From positions 1 through 40,162 of the forward strand of contig NZ_VTHJ01000074.1 in assembly GCF_008386495.1 (NCBI RefSeq): 40,162 nucleotides of DNA. Reading direction: 5' to 3'. The notes beneath the pieces were generated by a model that ran no database searches, was not told where the DNA came from, and was given only the letters and a program-made list of their open reading frames with translations. The stretch is from Streptomyces tailanensis. Its GTDB lineage: Bacteria; Actinomycetota; Actinomycetes; Streptomycetales; Streptomycetaceae. This document shows positions 1 through 8,145 of the stretch, in pieces (position 1 is the first letter of the stretch; every line of letters starts with the position of its first letter). The translations under genes were made by a program, and so were the position numbers.

Positions 1-159
1 GTCCTGCCCGGCGTTCGCATCGGATACGGGTCGGTCATCGGCGCCGGCAGCGTCGTCAGCCGCAGCATCCCCCCGATGACCGTCGCGGTCGGAACCCCTT
101 GCCGGGTGGTCCGCCCCATCACGGACGAAGACCTCACCACACGTACCGCCGGGCATTAG
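1..159 (+). CDS. C-terminus of hexapeptide-repeat sugar O-acetyltransferase (partial)
   Basis: The first frame is open from base 1 to a TAG at 157-159 and gives 52 residues; the start lies outside the window. The peptide begins VLPGVRIGYGSVIGAGSVVS and continues to a VAVGTPCRVVRPI segment. The spaced I/V-G-x-G-S-x-I-G-A-G-S pattern is the last coils of a left-handed beta-helix, and the G-x-P-C/A-R-x-V-R-x-I tail is characteristic of the maltose/galactoside (Maa/LacA/NodL) acetyltransferase group. These enzymes move an acetyl group from acetyl-CoA to a sugar hydroxyl in the cytoplasm. The catalytic histidine lies upstream and cannot be checked. The next open frame, a transposase tail, begins immediately after the stop codon. 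Family call is good; the substrate is unknown. Confidence 0.75.
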   Translation, partial: VLPGVRIGYGSVIGAGSVVSRSIPPMTVAVGTPCRVVRPITDEDLTTRTAGH

Positions 160-160
160 T

Positions 161-490
161 GCTGGTGGCGGAGCTTCACGGCCACCAGTACCGTCGCGCG
201 AACTGGACGCCGTTGCCGACTGCGTACGCCTTCGCTCAGATGATGACCGAGCGTCGCGGCAGCGACTTCGACGACTGCTCACCCGCGCCGATAGCACCGG
301 CTTCAAGCCACTGTGCAGCCTGGCCCGCGGCCTGCGGCAGGACTTCGACGCGGTCATCGCCGGCCTGACGCTGGAGTGGAGCTCGGGCAAGGTCGAGGGC
401 AACGTGAACAGGGTGAAACGGATCAAGAGGGACGGGTACGGCCGGGCCGGCTTCGACCTCCTCCGCCGGCAAATCCTCCTCGCGGACTGA
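161..490 (+). pseudogene. 3' remnant of an ISL3-family (IS204/IS1001/IS1096/IS1165) transposase
   Basis: An open frame without a credible start runs to TGA at 488-490. Its last about 55 residues include GLTLEWSSGKVEGNVNRVK and GYGRAGFDLLRRQILLAD. The S-S-G-x-V-E-G-x-x-N-R-x-K core followed by K-R-x-x-Y-G-R-A-x-F-x-L-L-R-x-R is the diagnostic C-terminal part of ISL3-family DDE transposases and includes the last catalytic Glu region. The N-terminal zinc finger, helix-turn-helix and first two acidic residues are missing, so this is a truncated, inactive copy. The reading frame starts just after the acetyltransferase stop, suggesting the upstream part was deleted when the two sequences were joined. 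The sequence around 520-536 (…GTGGATCAGAGCC) could be the element's right end, but no partner repeat is visible. Confidence 0.75.
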
Positions 491-1039
491 CCCTGTTGAC
501 GCTCCGTGATCGAACCACAAGAAGTGGATCAGAGCCGTATCTACTGGCCGCCGTCACCAGGCGGGTTGGGGGTACAGCGAGGCATACGGGAGCCTCGTCA
601 GTCGGCAGACCCGCCTCGTGGCTGACGGTCGTCGACTGAGGCTCAGACGGATCACACCGTGGCTACGCTCCCTCGATACCCCGCCTCACGAGTTCGTCAT
701 CGACGGCGCGAAGCTTCTCGCGCCACTCACGCGCGGTCTTGGAGCTGACGGCTTCGACTCGCTCTACCCGAAGTGCAGGGGCGGCGGCCCGACCTGCGTT
801 CCGCGTAATAGCCCCCAACCCGCTGACCTGCACCTTCAGCCCGGCAGCGACTCCATAACCCGTGAACGGGCTGGTTTTGGACAGCCGTAAGCCGCTCGGC
901 GGCTGGGAAGCCAGAGGCTGGGGTGGGATTCCGGCCGTTCGGGCATCAACAAGTGGAATCTGAGCGGGGGATGGCGGTGTGCCCGCGCCCGCGGCCGTCG
1001 GGGAACGGGCGTGCGGTCTGCGGTGAACTGCCTCATTCG
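491..1039. other. Intergenic stretch with no convincing gene
   Basis: No reading frame here has both a start with ribosome site and a recognisable product. The minus-strand frame between about 850 and 663 is protein-like (SSKTAREWREKLRAVDDEL near its end) and could be the tail of a decayed gene, but I do not recognise it and its upstream part dissolves into low-complexity sequence. The stretch lies between a transposase remnant and a carbohydrate-kinase remnant, so it is probably rearranged debris left by insertion and deletion. Confidence 0.4.
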
Positions 1040-1102
1040 ATAGGCGTCGGCGACGCACTCGCCGAGGACGGTGACGCTGCTGGGGGCCTGGGGCCGGGCC
1101 AT
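1040..1102 (-). pseudogene. 5' remnant of a PfkB-type carbohydrate kinase (probable fructokinase)
   Basis: On the minus strand an ATG at 1102 opens MARPQAPSSVTVLGECVADAY. The V-T-V-L-G-E-x-V/L-A-D-x motif is the first beta strand of PfkB/ribokinase-family sugar kinases, usually followed by a P-G-G-x-x-x-N-x-A motif. Here similarity stops after about 21 codons and continues into unrelated proline/arginine-rich sequence, so the gene is cut off. An AGAGAGG run lies 12 bases before the ATG. It faces away from the LacI gene and shares its control region, the arrangement expected for a fructokinase belonging to the fructan locus. The match is short; the kinase assignment is likely but not certain, and the fructose specificity is inferred only from neighbours. 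Confidence 0.45.
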
Positions 1103-1184
1103 GGTGACTGTCTGCCTCTCTCAGGAAGAGCGCGGGTGACGAAGGGTGCCGGGCCGGTGGCCTGATGCAGCCCTTCCACAGGTA

Positions 1185-1214
1185 TTGACATGCCGCTCAA
1201 GACGGACGTAACTT
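1185..1214 (+). promoter_or_regulatory. Predicted sigma-70-type promoter of the LacI/fructan operon
   Basis: TTGACA (1185-1190), an 18-base spacer and TAACTT (1209-1214) match the -35 and -10 boxes read by the housekeeping sigma factor. The predicted transcription start, about 1221, gives a leader of roughly 80 bases before the GTG at 1300. It is the only strong match in the stretch before the regulator. Confidence 0.6.
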
Positions 1215-1230
1215 CCCTGCCACACGGAAG

Positions 1231-1242
1231 TAACGCGCGTTA
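1231..1242. promoter_or_regulatory. Candidate LacI-family operator
   Basis: TAACGCGCGTTA is a perfect 12-base palindrome with a central CG step, the usual design of LacI-family operators. It lies about 10-20 bases after the predicted transcription start, where bound repressor would block the promoter at 1185-1214, and 58 bases before the regulator gene. Flanking half-palindromes ACTTCC (1211-1216) / GGAAGT (1226-1231) overlap its left side. Autoregulation and control of the whole operon are inferred from position. Confidence 0.55.
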
Positions 1243-1299
1243 TTAAAGCGCGAAACCGGAGGCGGTGTCTCGCCTCCGTCCGGCCGAAGGGAACTGAAA

Positions 1300-2322
1300 G
1301 TGGCCACGAACAAGTCGCAGCGCGTGACCATGAGTGATGTGGCACGTCATGCGGGCGTCTCGCGGACCACGGTCTCCTTCGTCCTCAACGACAAGCCCGG
1401 TGTCGCCATCCCCGACGAGACCCGCCGGCGGATCCTGGAGGCGATAGACGAGCTCGGCTACCGGCCCAACGCCGGGGCACGGGCGCTGGCCGCGAACCGC
1501 AGCGGGTGGTTCGGGCTGATCACCGAGATCGTGACCGGCCCCTTCGCGGGGGAGGTGATCACGGGTGCGCAGAGCCGTGCCTGGGGTGACCGGAGGTTCC
1601 TGCTGATCGCTGCGAGCGAGGGCGACCCCGCCCAGGAGGCCGCCGCGCTCGACCAGATGCTGGAGCACCGGGTGGAAGGGCTGCTGTACGCCACGACCTG
1701 GCACCGGGCCGTCAGCCTGCCGAAGGCCGCCCGCGAGGTGCCGACGGTGCTCGTCAACTGCTACGACGCGCAAGGGGAGTTGCCGTGCATCCTGCCCGAC
1801 GAGGTGTCGGGCGGATACAAGGCGGCCCGCCGGCTCCTGGACGCCGGGCACACCCGCATCGGGCTCATCAACCTCGACCCAGCGATCCCGGCCGCCATCG
1901 GCAGGCGCGAGGGGTACGAGCGTGCCCTGCGCGAGGCGGGGATCACCCCCGACCCGTCCCTCGTCATCCCCGGCTGGGCCACCGCAGACGGCGCCTACAC
2001 CGCGGCCTGCGAACTGCTGGACCGCCCGGCCGGCGACCGGCCGACCGCGCTGTTCTGCGGAAACGACCGGATGGCGATGGGCGCGTACGACGCGATCAAG
2101 GAACGTGGGCTGCGCATCCCGCACGACGTGGCCGTGGTGGGGTTCGACAACCAGGAACTCATCGCCGCCTATCTGCGGCCGAAGCTGACGACGCTCGCCC
2201 TGCCCTTCGAGGCCATGGGCACCAAGGGCGTCGACATGCTCGCCGCTCTCGCAGCGGGGCAGCCGCTCGACACCCATCGGGTGACGGTCGACTGCCCGCT
2301 GCTCGAACGCTCGTCGGTCTGA
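1300..2322 (+). CDS. LacI-family transcriptional regulator of the fructan-use operon
   Basis: The 340-residue protein has the normal LacI-family length. An N-terminal helix-turn-helix covers about residues 9-30 (VTMSDVARHAGVSRTTVSFV), followed by the hinge region (YRPNAGARALA, about 53-65) that inserts into the operator minor groove. The rest is a periplasmic-binding-protein-like sugar-sensing domain, with the usual ALFCGNDRMAMGAYDAI and IPHDVAVVGFDN segments. The GTG at 1300 is chosen because GAAGGGA ends 7 bases upstream and the alignment with the family starts there. It is the first gene of a run of seven plus-strand genes, with 74 bases to the binding-protein gene, and lies just after a promoter and palindromic operator. 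It most likely represses the importer and GH32 genes until a fructose-containing sugar binds; the effector is inferred. Confidence 0.9.
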   Translation: MATNKSQRVTMSDVARHAGVSRTTVSFVLNDKPGVAIPDETRRRILEAIDELGYRPNAGARALAANRSGWFGLITEIVTGPFAGEVITGAQSRAWGDRRFLLIAASEGDPAQEAAALDQMLEHRVEGLLYATTWHRAVSLPKAAREVPTVLVNCYDAQGELPCILPDEVSGGYKAARRLLDAGHTRIGLINLDPAIPAAIGRREGYERALREAGITPDPSLVIPGWATADGAYTAACELLDRPAGDRPTALFCGNDRMAMGAYDAIKERGLRIPHDVAVVGFDNQELIAAYLRPKLTTLALPFEAMGTKGVDMLAALAAGQPLDTHRVTVDCPLLERSSV

Positions 2323-2396
2323 CCGCTAATCAGTCCGCCGAGGAATCCCATCCCGTCTTCGTCCTGTGTGTTGAAGAGAGGAAAAGAGTCTTCATT

Positions 2397-4079
2397 ATGG
2401 CACCCTCCCGCATACCTTCACGGCGGCCTCGCGTCGTCCTGAGAGCGGTCACCGCGACCGCCGCCGCGGCCCTGGTCCTGTCCGCCTGTACGGGTGGCGC
2501 GGGCACGTCCGGCGCCGGTGACACCTCCGGCAACCAGCTGCTCACCATCCCGCGCGAGGACCTGGCGACGTTCACGCGCAACTTCAACCCGCTCTCCCCG
2601 CAGGCCGCCCCCATGACCAAGGAGGCCGTCTACGAGCCGCTGGTCGTGCACAGCATGGCGGACGCCAAGGACACGCCGTGGCTGGCCACCGAGTGGGAGG
2701 AGGCGAAGGACGGCAAGTCCCTCACCTTCACGCTGCGCGAGGGCGTCAAGTGGTCGGACGGCAAGCCGCTCGTCGCCGACGACGTCGTCTACACCTTCGA
2801 GCTGCGCAAGAAGGTGCTCGGCGGCCTGGAATACCTCGACAAGGTCACCGCGGTCGACGAGCACACGGTGAAGTTCTCCTTCAACAAGGCTTTCTCCCCC
2901 GGCTTCTGGGAGATCGCCGGCCAGCAGATCATGCCGAAGCACATCTGGTCCAAGGTCGAGGACCCGGCGAAGTTCACCAACCCGAACCCGGTCGGCACCG
3001 GCCCGTACACCGAGATCGAGAAGTTCCAGGCCCAGTCGTACGAGGTGCGCAAGAACCCCGACTACTGGCAGCCGGACAAGCAGCGGATCGCCGGTATCCA
3101 GATGCTCGCCTTCTCCGGCAACGACAGCGCCAACCTCGCCTTCACCAACGGCGAGGTGGACTGGACGCAGTCGTTCATCCCGGACATCGAGAAGTCCTTC
3201 GTCGCGAAGGACAAGGAGCACAACCACTACTGGTTCCCGCCCGCCGGCGCCATGATCAACTGGCAGCTGAACACCACGAAGGCGCCCTACAGCGACCCGG
3301 CCGTGCGCAAGGCGCTCAGCATGGCCGTCGACCGCGACCAGATCACCAAGGTCGCGATGAACGGCTACGCCGAACCCGCCGACTGCACGGGCCTGACCCG
3401 CACGTACGACAAGTGGCGCGACACCTCGCTCGCCGACTCGTGCACCTGGACGACGTACGACACCGACGCGGCGGCCAAGGCCCTCGACGCGGCCGGCTAC
3501 AAGGAGAGCGGCGGCAAGCGGAAGCTGAAGAACGGCAAGGACTTCACGCTCGACATCTCCGTCGGCTCCGCCTCCTCCGACTGGATCTCGGCCGCCAACA
3601 TCATCAAGCAGAACCTCGCGAAGGTCGGCATCACCGCCACCGTGAAGACACCCGACTGGGCGGCCGTGGTCAGCTCGTACGAGCAGGGCACCTTCGACAC
3701 CGGCATCGTGTGGAGCAACAACGGCGCCACCCCGTACGAGTACTTCCGCGACATGATGACGAGCGGCATGCTCAAGCCCGTCGGCGAGAAGGCCACCCAG
3801 AACTACCACCGTTACGCCGACCCGAAGGCCGACAAGCTCATCGACGCCTTCGCCGCCGCCACGGACGAGAGCACGCAGCGCGAGCAGGTCAACGCGCTGC
3901 AGAAGCTGTACGACGAGGACGCGCCCGCGGTGCCCCTGTTCACCGGACCGGAGTTCGGCGCGTACACCGACGCCCGCTTCACCGGCTGGCCGTCGGAGGA
4001 CAACCCGTACGCCACCCTCGGCAACCGCAACACCAGCACGATCCTCGTGCTCACCTCGCTGAAGCCGGTCAAGAGCTGA
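2397..4079 (+). CDS. Family 5 (Opp/Dpp-type) ABC transporter substrate-binding lipoprotein
   Basis: 560 residues. A basic N-terminus and hydrophobic stretch end in the lipobox L-S-A-C with Cys31 as the lipid anchor, so the mature protein sits on the outer face of the membrane. The body follows the SBP_bac_5 plan: MTKEAVYEPLVVHS, then WSDGKPLVADDVVYTFEL, then YTEIEKFQAQSYEVRKNPDYW, and a late SMAVDRDQI segment. The family binds oligopeptides, nickel or oligosaccharides. Because this operon continues into a coupled GH32 fructosidase and starts with a LacI regulator, the ligand is inferred to be a fructo-oligosaccharide, not a peptide. ATG 2397 has an AGAGGAAAAG purine run just upstream; longer in-frame extensions overlap the regulator and lack a signal peptide. 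A hairpin separates it from the permease genes. Confidence 0.9.
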   Translation: MAPSRIPSRRPRVVLRAVTATAAAALVLSACTGGAGTSGAGDTSGNQLLTIPREDLATFTRNFNPLSPQAAPMTKEAVYEPLVVHSMADAKDTPWLATEWEEAKDGKSLTFTLREGVKWSDGKPLVADDVVYTFELRKKVLGGLEYLDKVTAVDEHTVKFSFNKAFSPGFWEIAGQQIMPKHIWSKVEDPAKFTNPNPVGTGPYTEIEKFQAQSYEVRKNPDYWQPDKQRIAGIQMLAFSGNDSANLAFTNGEVDWTQSFIPDIEKSFVAKDKEHNHYWFPPAGAMINWQLNTTKAPYSDPAVRKALSMAVDRDQITKVAMNGYAEPADCTGLTRTYDKWRDTSLADSCTWTTYDTDAAAKALDAAGYKESGGKRKLKNGKDFTLDISVGSASSDWISAANIIKQNLAKVGITATVKTPDWAAVVSSYEQGTFDTGIVWSNNGATPYEYFRDMMTSGMLKPVGEKATQNYHRYADPKADKLIDAFAAATDESTQREQVNALQKLYDEDAPAVPLFTGPEFGAYTDARFTGWPSEDNPYATLGNRNTSTILVLTSLKPVKS

Positions 4080-4120
4080 GTCATCAGCTGCTTAAAAGCT
4101 GACGCGAGTCCGCGCGGACC

Positions 4121-4155
4121 GGCGGCCGCCCTCCTCCCCGACTCGGACGGCCGCC
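4121..4155 (+). terminator. Intercistronic hairpin between binding-protein and permease genes
   Basis: GGCGGCCG (4121-4128) pairs with CGGCCGCC (4148-4155) across a 19-base loop, and a smaller TCAGCT/AGCTGA stem sits at 4084-4102. There is no U-tract. In ABC operons such stems often protect the binding-protein mRNA or cause partial termination, giving more binding protein than permease. That role is inferred. Confidence 0.4.
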
Positions 4156-4206
4156 CCCCGGCGCATCGCATCCCCGTTCATCCCCCACCGACAGGGAGCA
4201 CGAGCA

Positions 4207-5184
4207 GTGCGTCTCATCCTGCGCAACCTGGGGTTCTATCTACTCGCCTTCTGGGCCTCCATCACCCTCAACTTCCTGCTTCCGCGCTTCATGCCGGGCG
4301 ACCCGGTCTCCCGGATGTTCGCGCAGCAGGCGGGCGGGATGCAGCCCGAGCAGATAGCCCAGTTGCGGAAACTCTTCGGCCTCGACGACCGCCCCCTGTG
4401 GGAGCAGTACGTCTCCTACGTCAAGAGCGTCTTCACCGGCGACCTCGGCATCTCCATCTCCCGCTTCCCGACCCCGGTCACCGAGGTGATCGGCTCGCAG
4501 ATCGGCTGGACGCTGCTGCTCGGCGGTACCGCCCTCGTCGTCGCGGCCGTCGTCGGCAACCTGCTCGGCATCGTGGCCGCCTGGCGACGCGGCGGCATGC
4601 TCGACTCCGCCTTCCCGCCCCTGCTGATCTTCGTCGGCTCGTTCCCGTACTTCTGGCTGGCGATGGGCGCGCTGTACCTGTTCGGGGTGAGCCTGGGCTG
4701 GTTCCCGCTGCGGCACGCCTACGACGCGGGCCTGACGCCCGGCCTCAACGCCGAGTTCGTCGCGAACGCCGGCACCCACCTGGTGCTCCCGGCGCTCACC
4801 GTCGTCGCCGTCACCGTCGGCAGCTGGATGCTCGGTATGCGCAACACCATGATCGCCACGGCGGCCGAGGACTACATCACGATGGCCGAGGCGAAGGGCC
4901 TGAGCCCTTCGCGGATCATGTTCCGCTACGCCGCCCGCAACGCGCTGCTCCCCTCCGTCACCAACTTCGGCATGGGCCTCGGCTTCGTCGTCGGCGGCGC
5001 CCTGCTCACCGAGGTCGTGTTCGCGTACCCGGGTATTGGCTTCCAGCTCCTTGCCGCAGTGCAGGGCCTCGACTACCCGCTGATGCAGGGCATCTTCCTC
5101 ACCATCACGGCGGCCGTGCTCCTGGCGAACTTCCTGGTCGACATCGTCTACGTCCGCCTCGACCCGCGCGTGCGCGTCCGCTGA
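4207..5184 (+). CDS. ABC transporter permease, DppB/OppB type
   Basis: 325 residues with an N-terminal membrane helix (LGFYLLAFWASITLNFLLP), an extracytoplasmic segment containing the family motif MPGDPV, and five further hydrophobic helices. The cytoplasmic EAA loop, which couples to the ATPase, reads EDYITMAEAKGLSPSRIMF and continues YAARNALLP. This is the first of the two membrane subunits that form the translocation channel of a PepT-type importer. GTG 4207 follows an AGGGAG site about 9 bases upstream. The stop codon and the next gene's ribosome site are nearly fused (16 bases between genes), so both permeases should be co-expressed. Confidence 0.9.
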   Translation: MRLILRNLGFYLLAFWASITLNFLLPRFMPGDPVSRMFAQQAGGMQPEQIAQLRKLFGLDDRPLWEQYVSYVKSVFTGDLGISISRFPTPVTEVIGSQIGWTLLLGGTALVVAAVVGNLLGIVAAWRRGGMLDSAFPPLLIFVGSFPYFWLAMGALYLFGVSLGWFPLRHAYDAGLTPGLNAEFVANAGTHLVLPALTVVAVTVGSWMLGMRNTMIATAAEDYITMAEAKGLSPSRIMFRYAARNALLPSVTNFGMGLGFVVGGALLTEVVFAYPGIGFQLLAAVQGLDYPLMQGIFLTITAAVLLANFLVDIVYVRLDPRVRVR

Positions 5185-5200
5185 AGGGAGCCGTTGAGAC

Positions 5201-6139
5201 ATGACCGCCGTAGACATCGCCGGTACGGTCACCCCCACCGTCCCCGTGCGCGCAGCTGGGCGCCGACAGGGACTTCTGGGCCGGCTCCTCGGCAGCAAGA
5301 AGGCACTGTCGGGACTGTGCCTGCTCGCCGTCTTCGCAACGCTGGCGCTGCTCGCGCCCGTCCTCGCCCCCGGCGACCCGTCCCTGATCAACTCCACCGG
5401 CAGCCAGGCCCCTTCGGGGGAGCACTGGCTCGGTACGACCACCAAGGGGCAGGACGTCCTCGCGCTCACCCTGTGGGGCGCGCGCTCCTCGATGTTCGTC
5501 GGGTTCACCGTCGGGCTCGTGGCCACCGGCGTCGCCATCCTGGTGGGCCTAGCCTCCGCCTACTTCGGGCGGCTGGTGGACGACGCGCTCACCCTGGTGA
5601 CGAACGTCTTCCTGCTGCTGCCGGGCCTGCCGCTGCTGGTAATCCTGGCCGCCTTCCTGCCGCCGGGCACCTCCACGGTCGTCCTGGTGCTGGTGGTCAC
5701 CGGCTGGGCGGGCTCCGCCCGGGTGCTGCGCGCCCAAGCCAGGTCGATCCGCGGCAAGGACTTCGTGGCCGCGGCGGTCGTCACCGGGGAGCGGCCGCTG
5801 CGGATCATGTTCCGGGAGATCCTGCCCAACATGGCGTCCGTGGTGATGACCACGCTGCTGGGCTGTGTCGTCTTCGGCATCACGTCCCAGGCGGCACTGG
5901 AGTTCCTCGGCCTCGGTGACAGCAGTGTCGTCAGCTGGGGCACCAACCTGTACTGGGCCAGCAGCGACGGCGCGCTGATGACCGGCGCCTGGTGGGCCTT
6001 CGTCCCCTCCGGCCTGTGCATCGCGCTCGTCGCCTTCGCGCTCGCACTGGTCAACTACGCGGTCGACGAGATCACCAACCCGAGGCTGCGCTCCGTGAAG
6101 CGGCCTCGGTCCGAGAAGAGCGCGAAAGGGAGGGGCTGA
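5201..6139 (+). CDS. ABC transporter permease, DppC/OppC type
   Basis: 312 residues. A cytoplasmic N-terminus of about 40 residues with the LLGSKKALSGLCLLAVFATL first helix is typical of the DppC subfamily; a loop with SGEHWLGTTTKGQDVLALTLWG precedes the channel helices, and the EAA loop reads GKDFVAAAVVTGERPLRIM followed by FREILPNMA. It pairs with the preceding DppB-type subunit. ATG 5201 lies after AAGGGAG, which overlaps the previous gene's stop. Only three bases separate it from the first ATPase gene. Substrate, as for the whole importer, is inferred from the coupled GH32 gene. Confidence 0.9.
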   Translation: MTAVDIAGTVTPTVPVRAAGRRQGLLGRLLGSKKALSGLCLLAVFATLALLAPVLAPGDPSLINSTGSQAPSGEHWLGTTTKGQDVLALTLWGARSSMFVGFTVGLVATGVAILVGLASAYFGRLVDDALTLVTNVFLLLPGLPLLVILAAFLPPGTSTVVLVLVVTGWAGSARVLRAQARSIRGKDFVAAAVVTGERPLRIMFREILPNMASVVMTTLLGCVVFGITSQAALEFLGLGDSSVVSWGTNLYWASSDGALMTGAWWAFVPSGLCIALVAFALALVNYAVDEITNPRLRSVKRPRSEKSAKGRG

Positions 6140-6142
6140 GCC

Positions 6143-7096
6143 ATGGACCCCGTACTTGAACTGCGTGACCTCCGGGTCGAGTACCGCAGCGACGGCCGTA
6201 CGGTCGTCGGGGCGGACAACGTGTCGTTCGAGATCGGCGCGGGTGAGATCTTCGGCCTCGCCGGCGAGTCCGGCTGCGGCAAGTCGACCATCGCCAACGC
6301 GGTGATGCGGCTGCTGAAGCCCCCGGCGGAGATCACCGCCGGCAGCATCCGCTTCCAGGGCCGGGACGTCCTCGCCTTGGACGCACGTGAGCTGCGGGCC
6401 TTCCGGTGGCGGGAGATCGCCATGGTCTTCCAGTCGGCGATGAACTCCCTCAACCCCGTCCTCACCATCGGCGAGCAGATCGTCGACATCTTCACCACGC
6501 ACGAGCGGATGAAGAAGCGGGTGGCGCGGGAACGGGCGGGCGAGCTGCTGGAGCTGGTGGGCATCGATCCGGGGCGGCTGAAGGCGTACCCGCACCAGCT
6601 CTCCGGCGGTATGCGCCAGCGCGTGGTCATCGCCATGGCCGTCGCACTGAAGCCCAGGCTGCTGATCATGGACGAGCCGACGACCGCGCTCGACGTGGTC
6701 GTGCAGCAGGAGATCATGGCGCAGATCCGCGACCTCCAGCGGGAGCTGGGCTTCTCCATCCTCTTCATCACCCACGACATGTCCCTGATGGTCGAGCTGT
6801 CGGACCGCATGGGTGTGATGTACGGCGGACGGATCGTCGAACTCGCCGACGCCAAGGACCTGTTCGCGAAGCCGCTCCATCCGTACACCGAGGCGCTGAT
6901 GAACGCCTTCCCACCGCTGACCGGCCCGCGCCGCGAGCTCACCGGCCTCTTCGACGCCCCGCGCACCGCCGACAGCTGCGGCTTCCACGTCCGCTGTCCC
7001 GAGGACCGCTCGGACTGCTCCATTAACATCCCCGACCTGCGCGAGGTCGCGCCCGGCCGCTGGGTGGCCCGCAGCCTCGAAGGAGCCCCGCGATGA
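6143..7096 (+). CDS. ABC transporter ATP-binding protein, DppD/OppD type
   Basis: 317 residues. Walker A GESGCGKST is at residues 41-49, the Q-loop region reads MVFQSAMNSLNP, the signature is LSGGMRQR, Walker B ends with the catalytic pair in MDEPTTALD (Asp177), and the switch histidine is in FITHDMS. The C-terminal extension with spaced cysteines (SCGFHVRCPEDRSDC) is the oligopeptide-type tail that binds an iron-sulfur cluster in some homologues. It hydrolyses ATP on the cytoplasmic side to drive import. Its stop overlaps the start of the next ATPase by four bases (ATGA), the usual arrangement for a heterodimeric DppD/DppF pair. Confidence 0.92.
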   Translation: MDPVLELRDLRVEYRSDGRTVVGADNVSFEIGAGEIFGLAGESGCGKSTIANAVMRLLKPPAEITAGSIRFQGRDVLALDARELRAFRWREIAMVFQSAMNSLNPVLTIGEQIVDIFTTHERMKKRVARERAGELLELVGIDPGRLKAYPHQLSGGMRQRVVIAMAVALKPRLLIMDEPTTALDVVVQQEIMAQIRDLQRELGFSILFITHDMSLMVELSDRMGVMYGGRIVELADAKDLFAKPLHPYTEALMNAFPPLTGPRRELTGLFDAPRTADSCGFHVRCPEDRSDCSINIPDLREVAPGRWVARSLEGAPR

Positions 7097-8145
7097 CTGA
7101 GCCACTGCTCTCCGTACGCGGCCTGACCAAGGACTTCCAGGTCGGCACCTTCTTCTCACGGCGCCGCGTCCGTGCCGTGAACGACGTGTCCTTCGACCTG
7201 CCGGCCGGCCGGATCACCGCCCTGGTCGGTGAGTCCGGCAGCGGCAAGTCCACCATCGCCCGCTGCCTGGCCCGCCTCGAACAGCCCTCCGTCGGACAGG
7301 TCCTGCTCGACGGCGAGGACGTCCTGCGCACCGAGCGGCACCGGGCGTCACGGGCCTACCGCAGCAAGGTCCAGATGGTCTTCCAGGACCCCTTCGGCTC
7401 GCTCAACCCCGTCCACCGCATCGAGCACTTCCTCACCCGCGCCCTCGTCCTGCACGGCCACCCCGCCACCCGCGAGACGCTGTGCGAGCTGATGACGACG
7501 GTCGGCCTGACCGAGGACATGCTCCAGTCCTACCCGCACGAACTCTCCGGCGGCCAGCGCCAGCGCGTCGCCATCGCCCGCGCGCTGGCGGTGGAACCGC
7601 GCCTGATCCTGGCCGACGAACCGACGTCAATGCTGGACGTCTCCGTGCGCGTCGGCGTGCTCAACCTGATGCGGCGCCTGCGCGACGAGCGGGACATCGC
7701 CATGCTCTACATCACCCACGACCTGGGTTCCGCCCGTTATCTCGCGGACACCACGATGGTCATGTTCGCCGGCGAACTCGTCGAGGGCGGCGACGCGTTG
7801 GCGGTGATGGACGCCCCGGCGCACCCATATACACGGCTGTTGCTGTCCGCCGTACCCGACCCGGAACGGGCCGGGAGCTACGACCCGGTCGAGCGCGCCC
7901 GGCTGCGCGAGGCGATCCTCAACCCCACGTCTTGCCCGTACGGCGACGACGGCACGTGCAGCCGCACGGCGGCCGTCCGCCACGTTGTCGGCGAGGACGA
8001 CGGGCAGCCCCACTGGGTGCGCTGCCACCTGCGCGCACCCGCCTCCGACATCGCCCGCCGCGTCCTCAAGGTCACCGATCGGCCGGACGGCGAGGCCGCC
8101 GACGACACCGACGCAACTGAGAAAGCGGAGACCACCGCCGCATGA
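7093..8145 (+). CDS. ABC transporter ATP-binding protein, DppF/OppF type
   Basis: 350 residues. Walker A GESGSGKST starts at residue 46, the signature is LSGGQRQRVAIARAL, Walker B contains LADEPTSMLD with Asp175, and the switch region is ITHDLGSARYLAD. The post-Q-loop VFQDPFGSLNPVHRI and a C-terminal cysteine-bearing tail (NPTSCPYGDDGTC) fit the F-type ATPase of Opp/Dpp importers. It should form a heterodimer with the preceding protein. The gene begins within the stop of its upstream neighbour and ends within the start of the GH32 gene (ATGA both times), so the transporter and the intracellular enzyme are translationally coupled. Confidence 0.92.
   Translation: MTEPLLSVRGLTKDFQVGTFFSRRRVRAVNDVSFDLPAGRITALVGESGSGKSTIARCLARLEQPSVGQVLLDGEDVLRTERHRASRAYRSKVQMVFQDPFGSLNPVHRIEHFLTRALVLHGHPATRETLCELMTTVGLTEDMLQSYPHELSGGQRQRVAIARALAVEPRLILADEPTSMLDVSVRVGVLNLMRRLRDERDIAMLYITHDLGSARYLADTTMVMFAGELVEGGDALAVMDAPAHPYTRLLLSAVPDPERAGSYDPVERARLREAILNPTSCPYGDDGTCSRTAAVRHVVGEDDGQPHWVRCHLRAPASDIARRVLKVTDRPDGEAADDTDATEKAETTAA

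Noticed and set aside
663..1058. Minus-strand frame of 131 codons upstream of the LacI gene
   Set aside because: Its last part looks protein-like, but no family is recognised, there is no ribosome site and its first half is low-complexity; kept only as possible debris.
1785..2396. Upstream extension of the binding-protein gene through the regulator gene
   Set aside because: It is the shadow frame of the LacI gene; ATG 2397 gives a proper lipoprotein signal.
2418..3809. Long minus-strand open frame (463 codons) opposite the binding-protein gene
   Set aside because: It is a high-GC shadow: the plus strand encodes a clear family 5 binding protein, and the antisense frame shows only V/R/G/L-rich sequence without any family motif.
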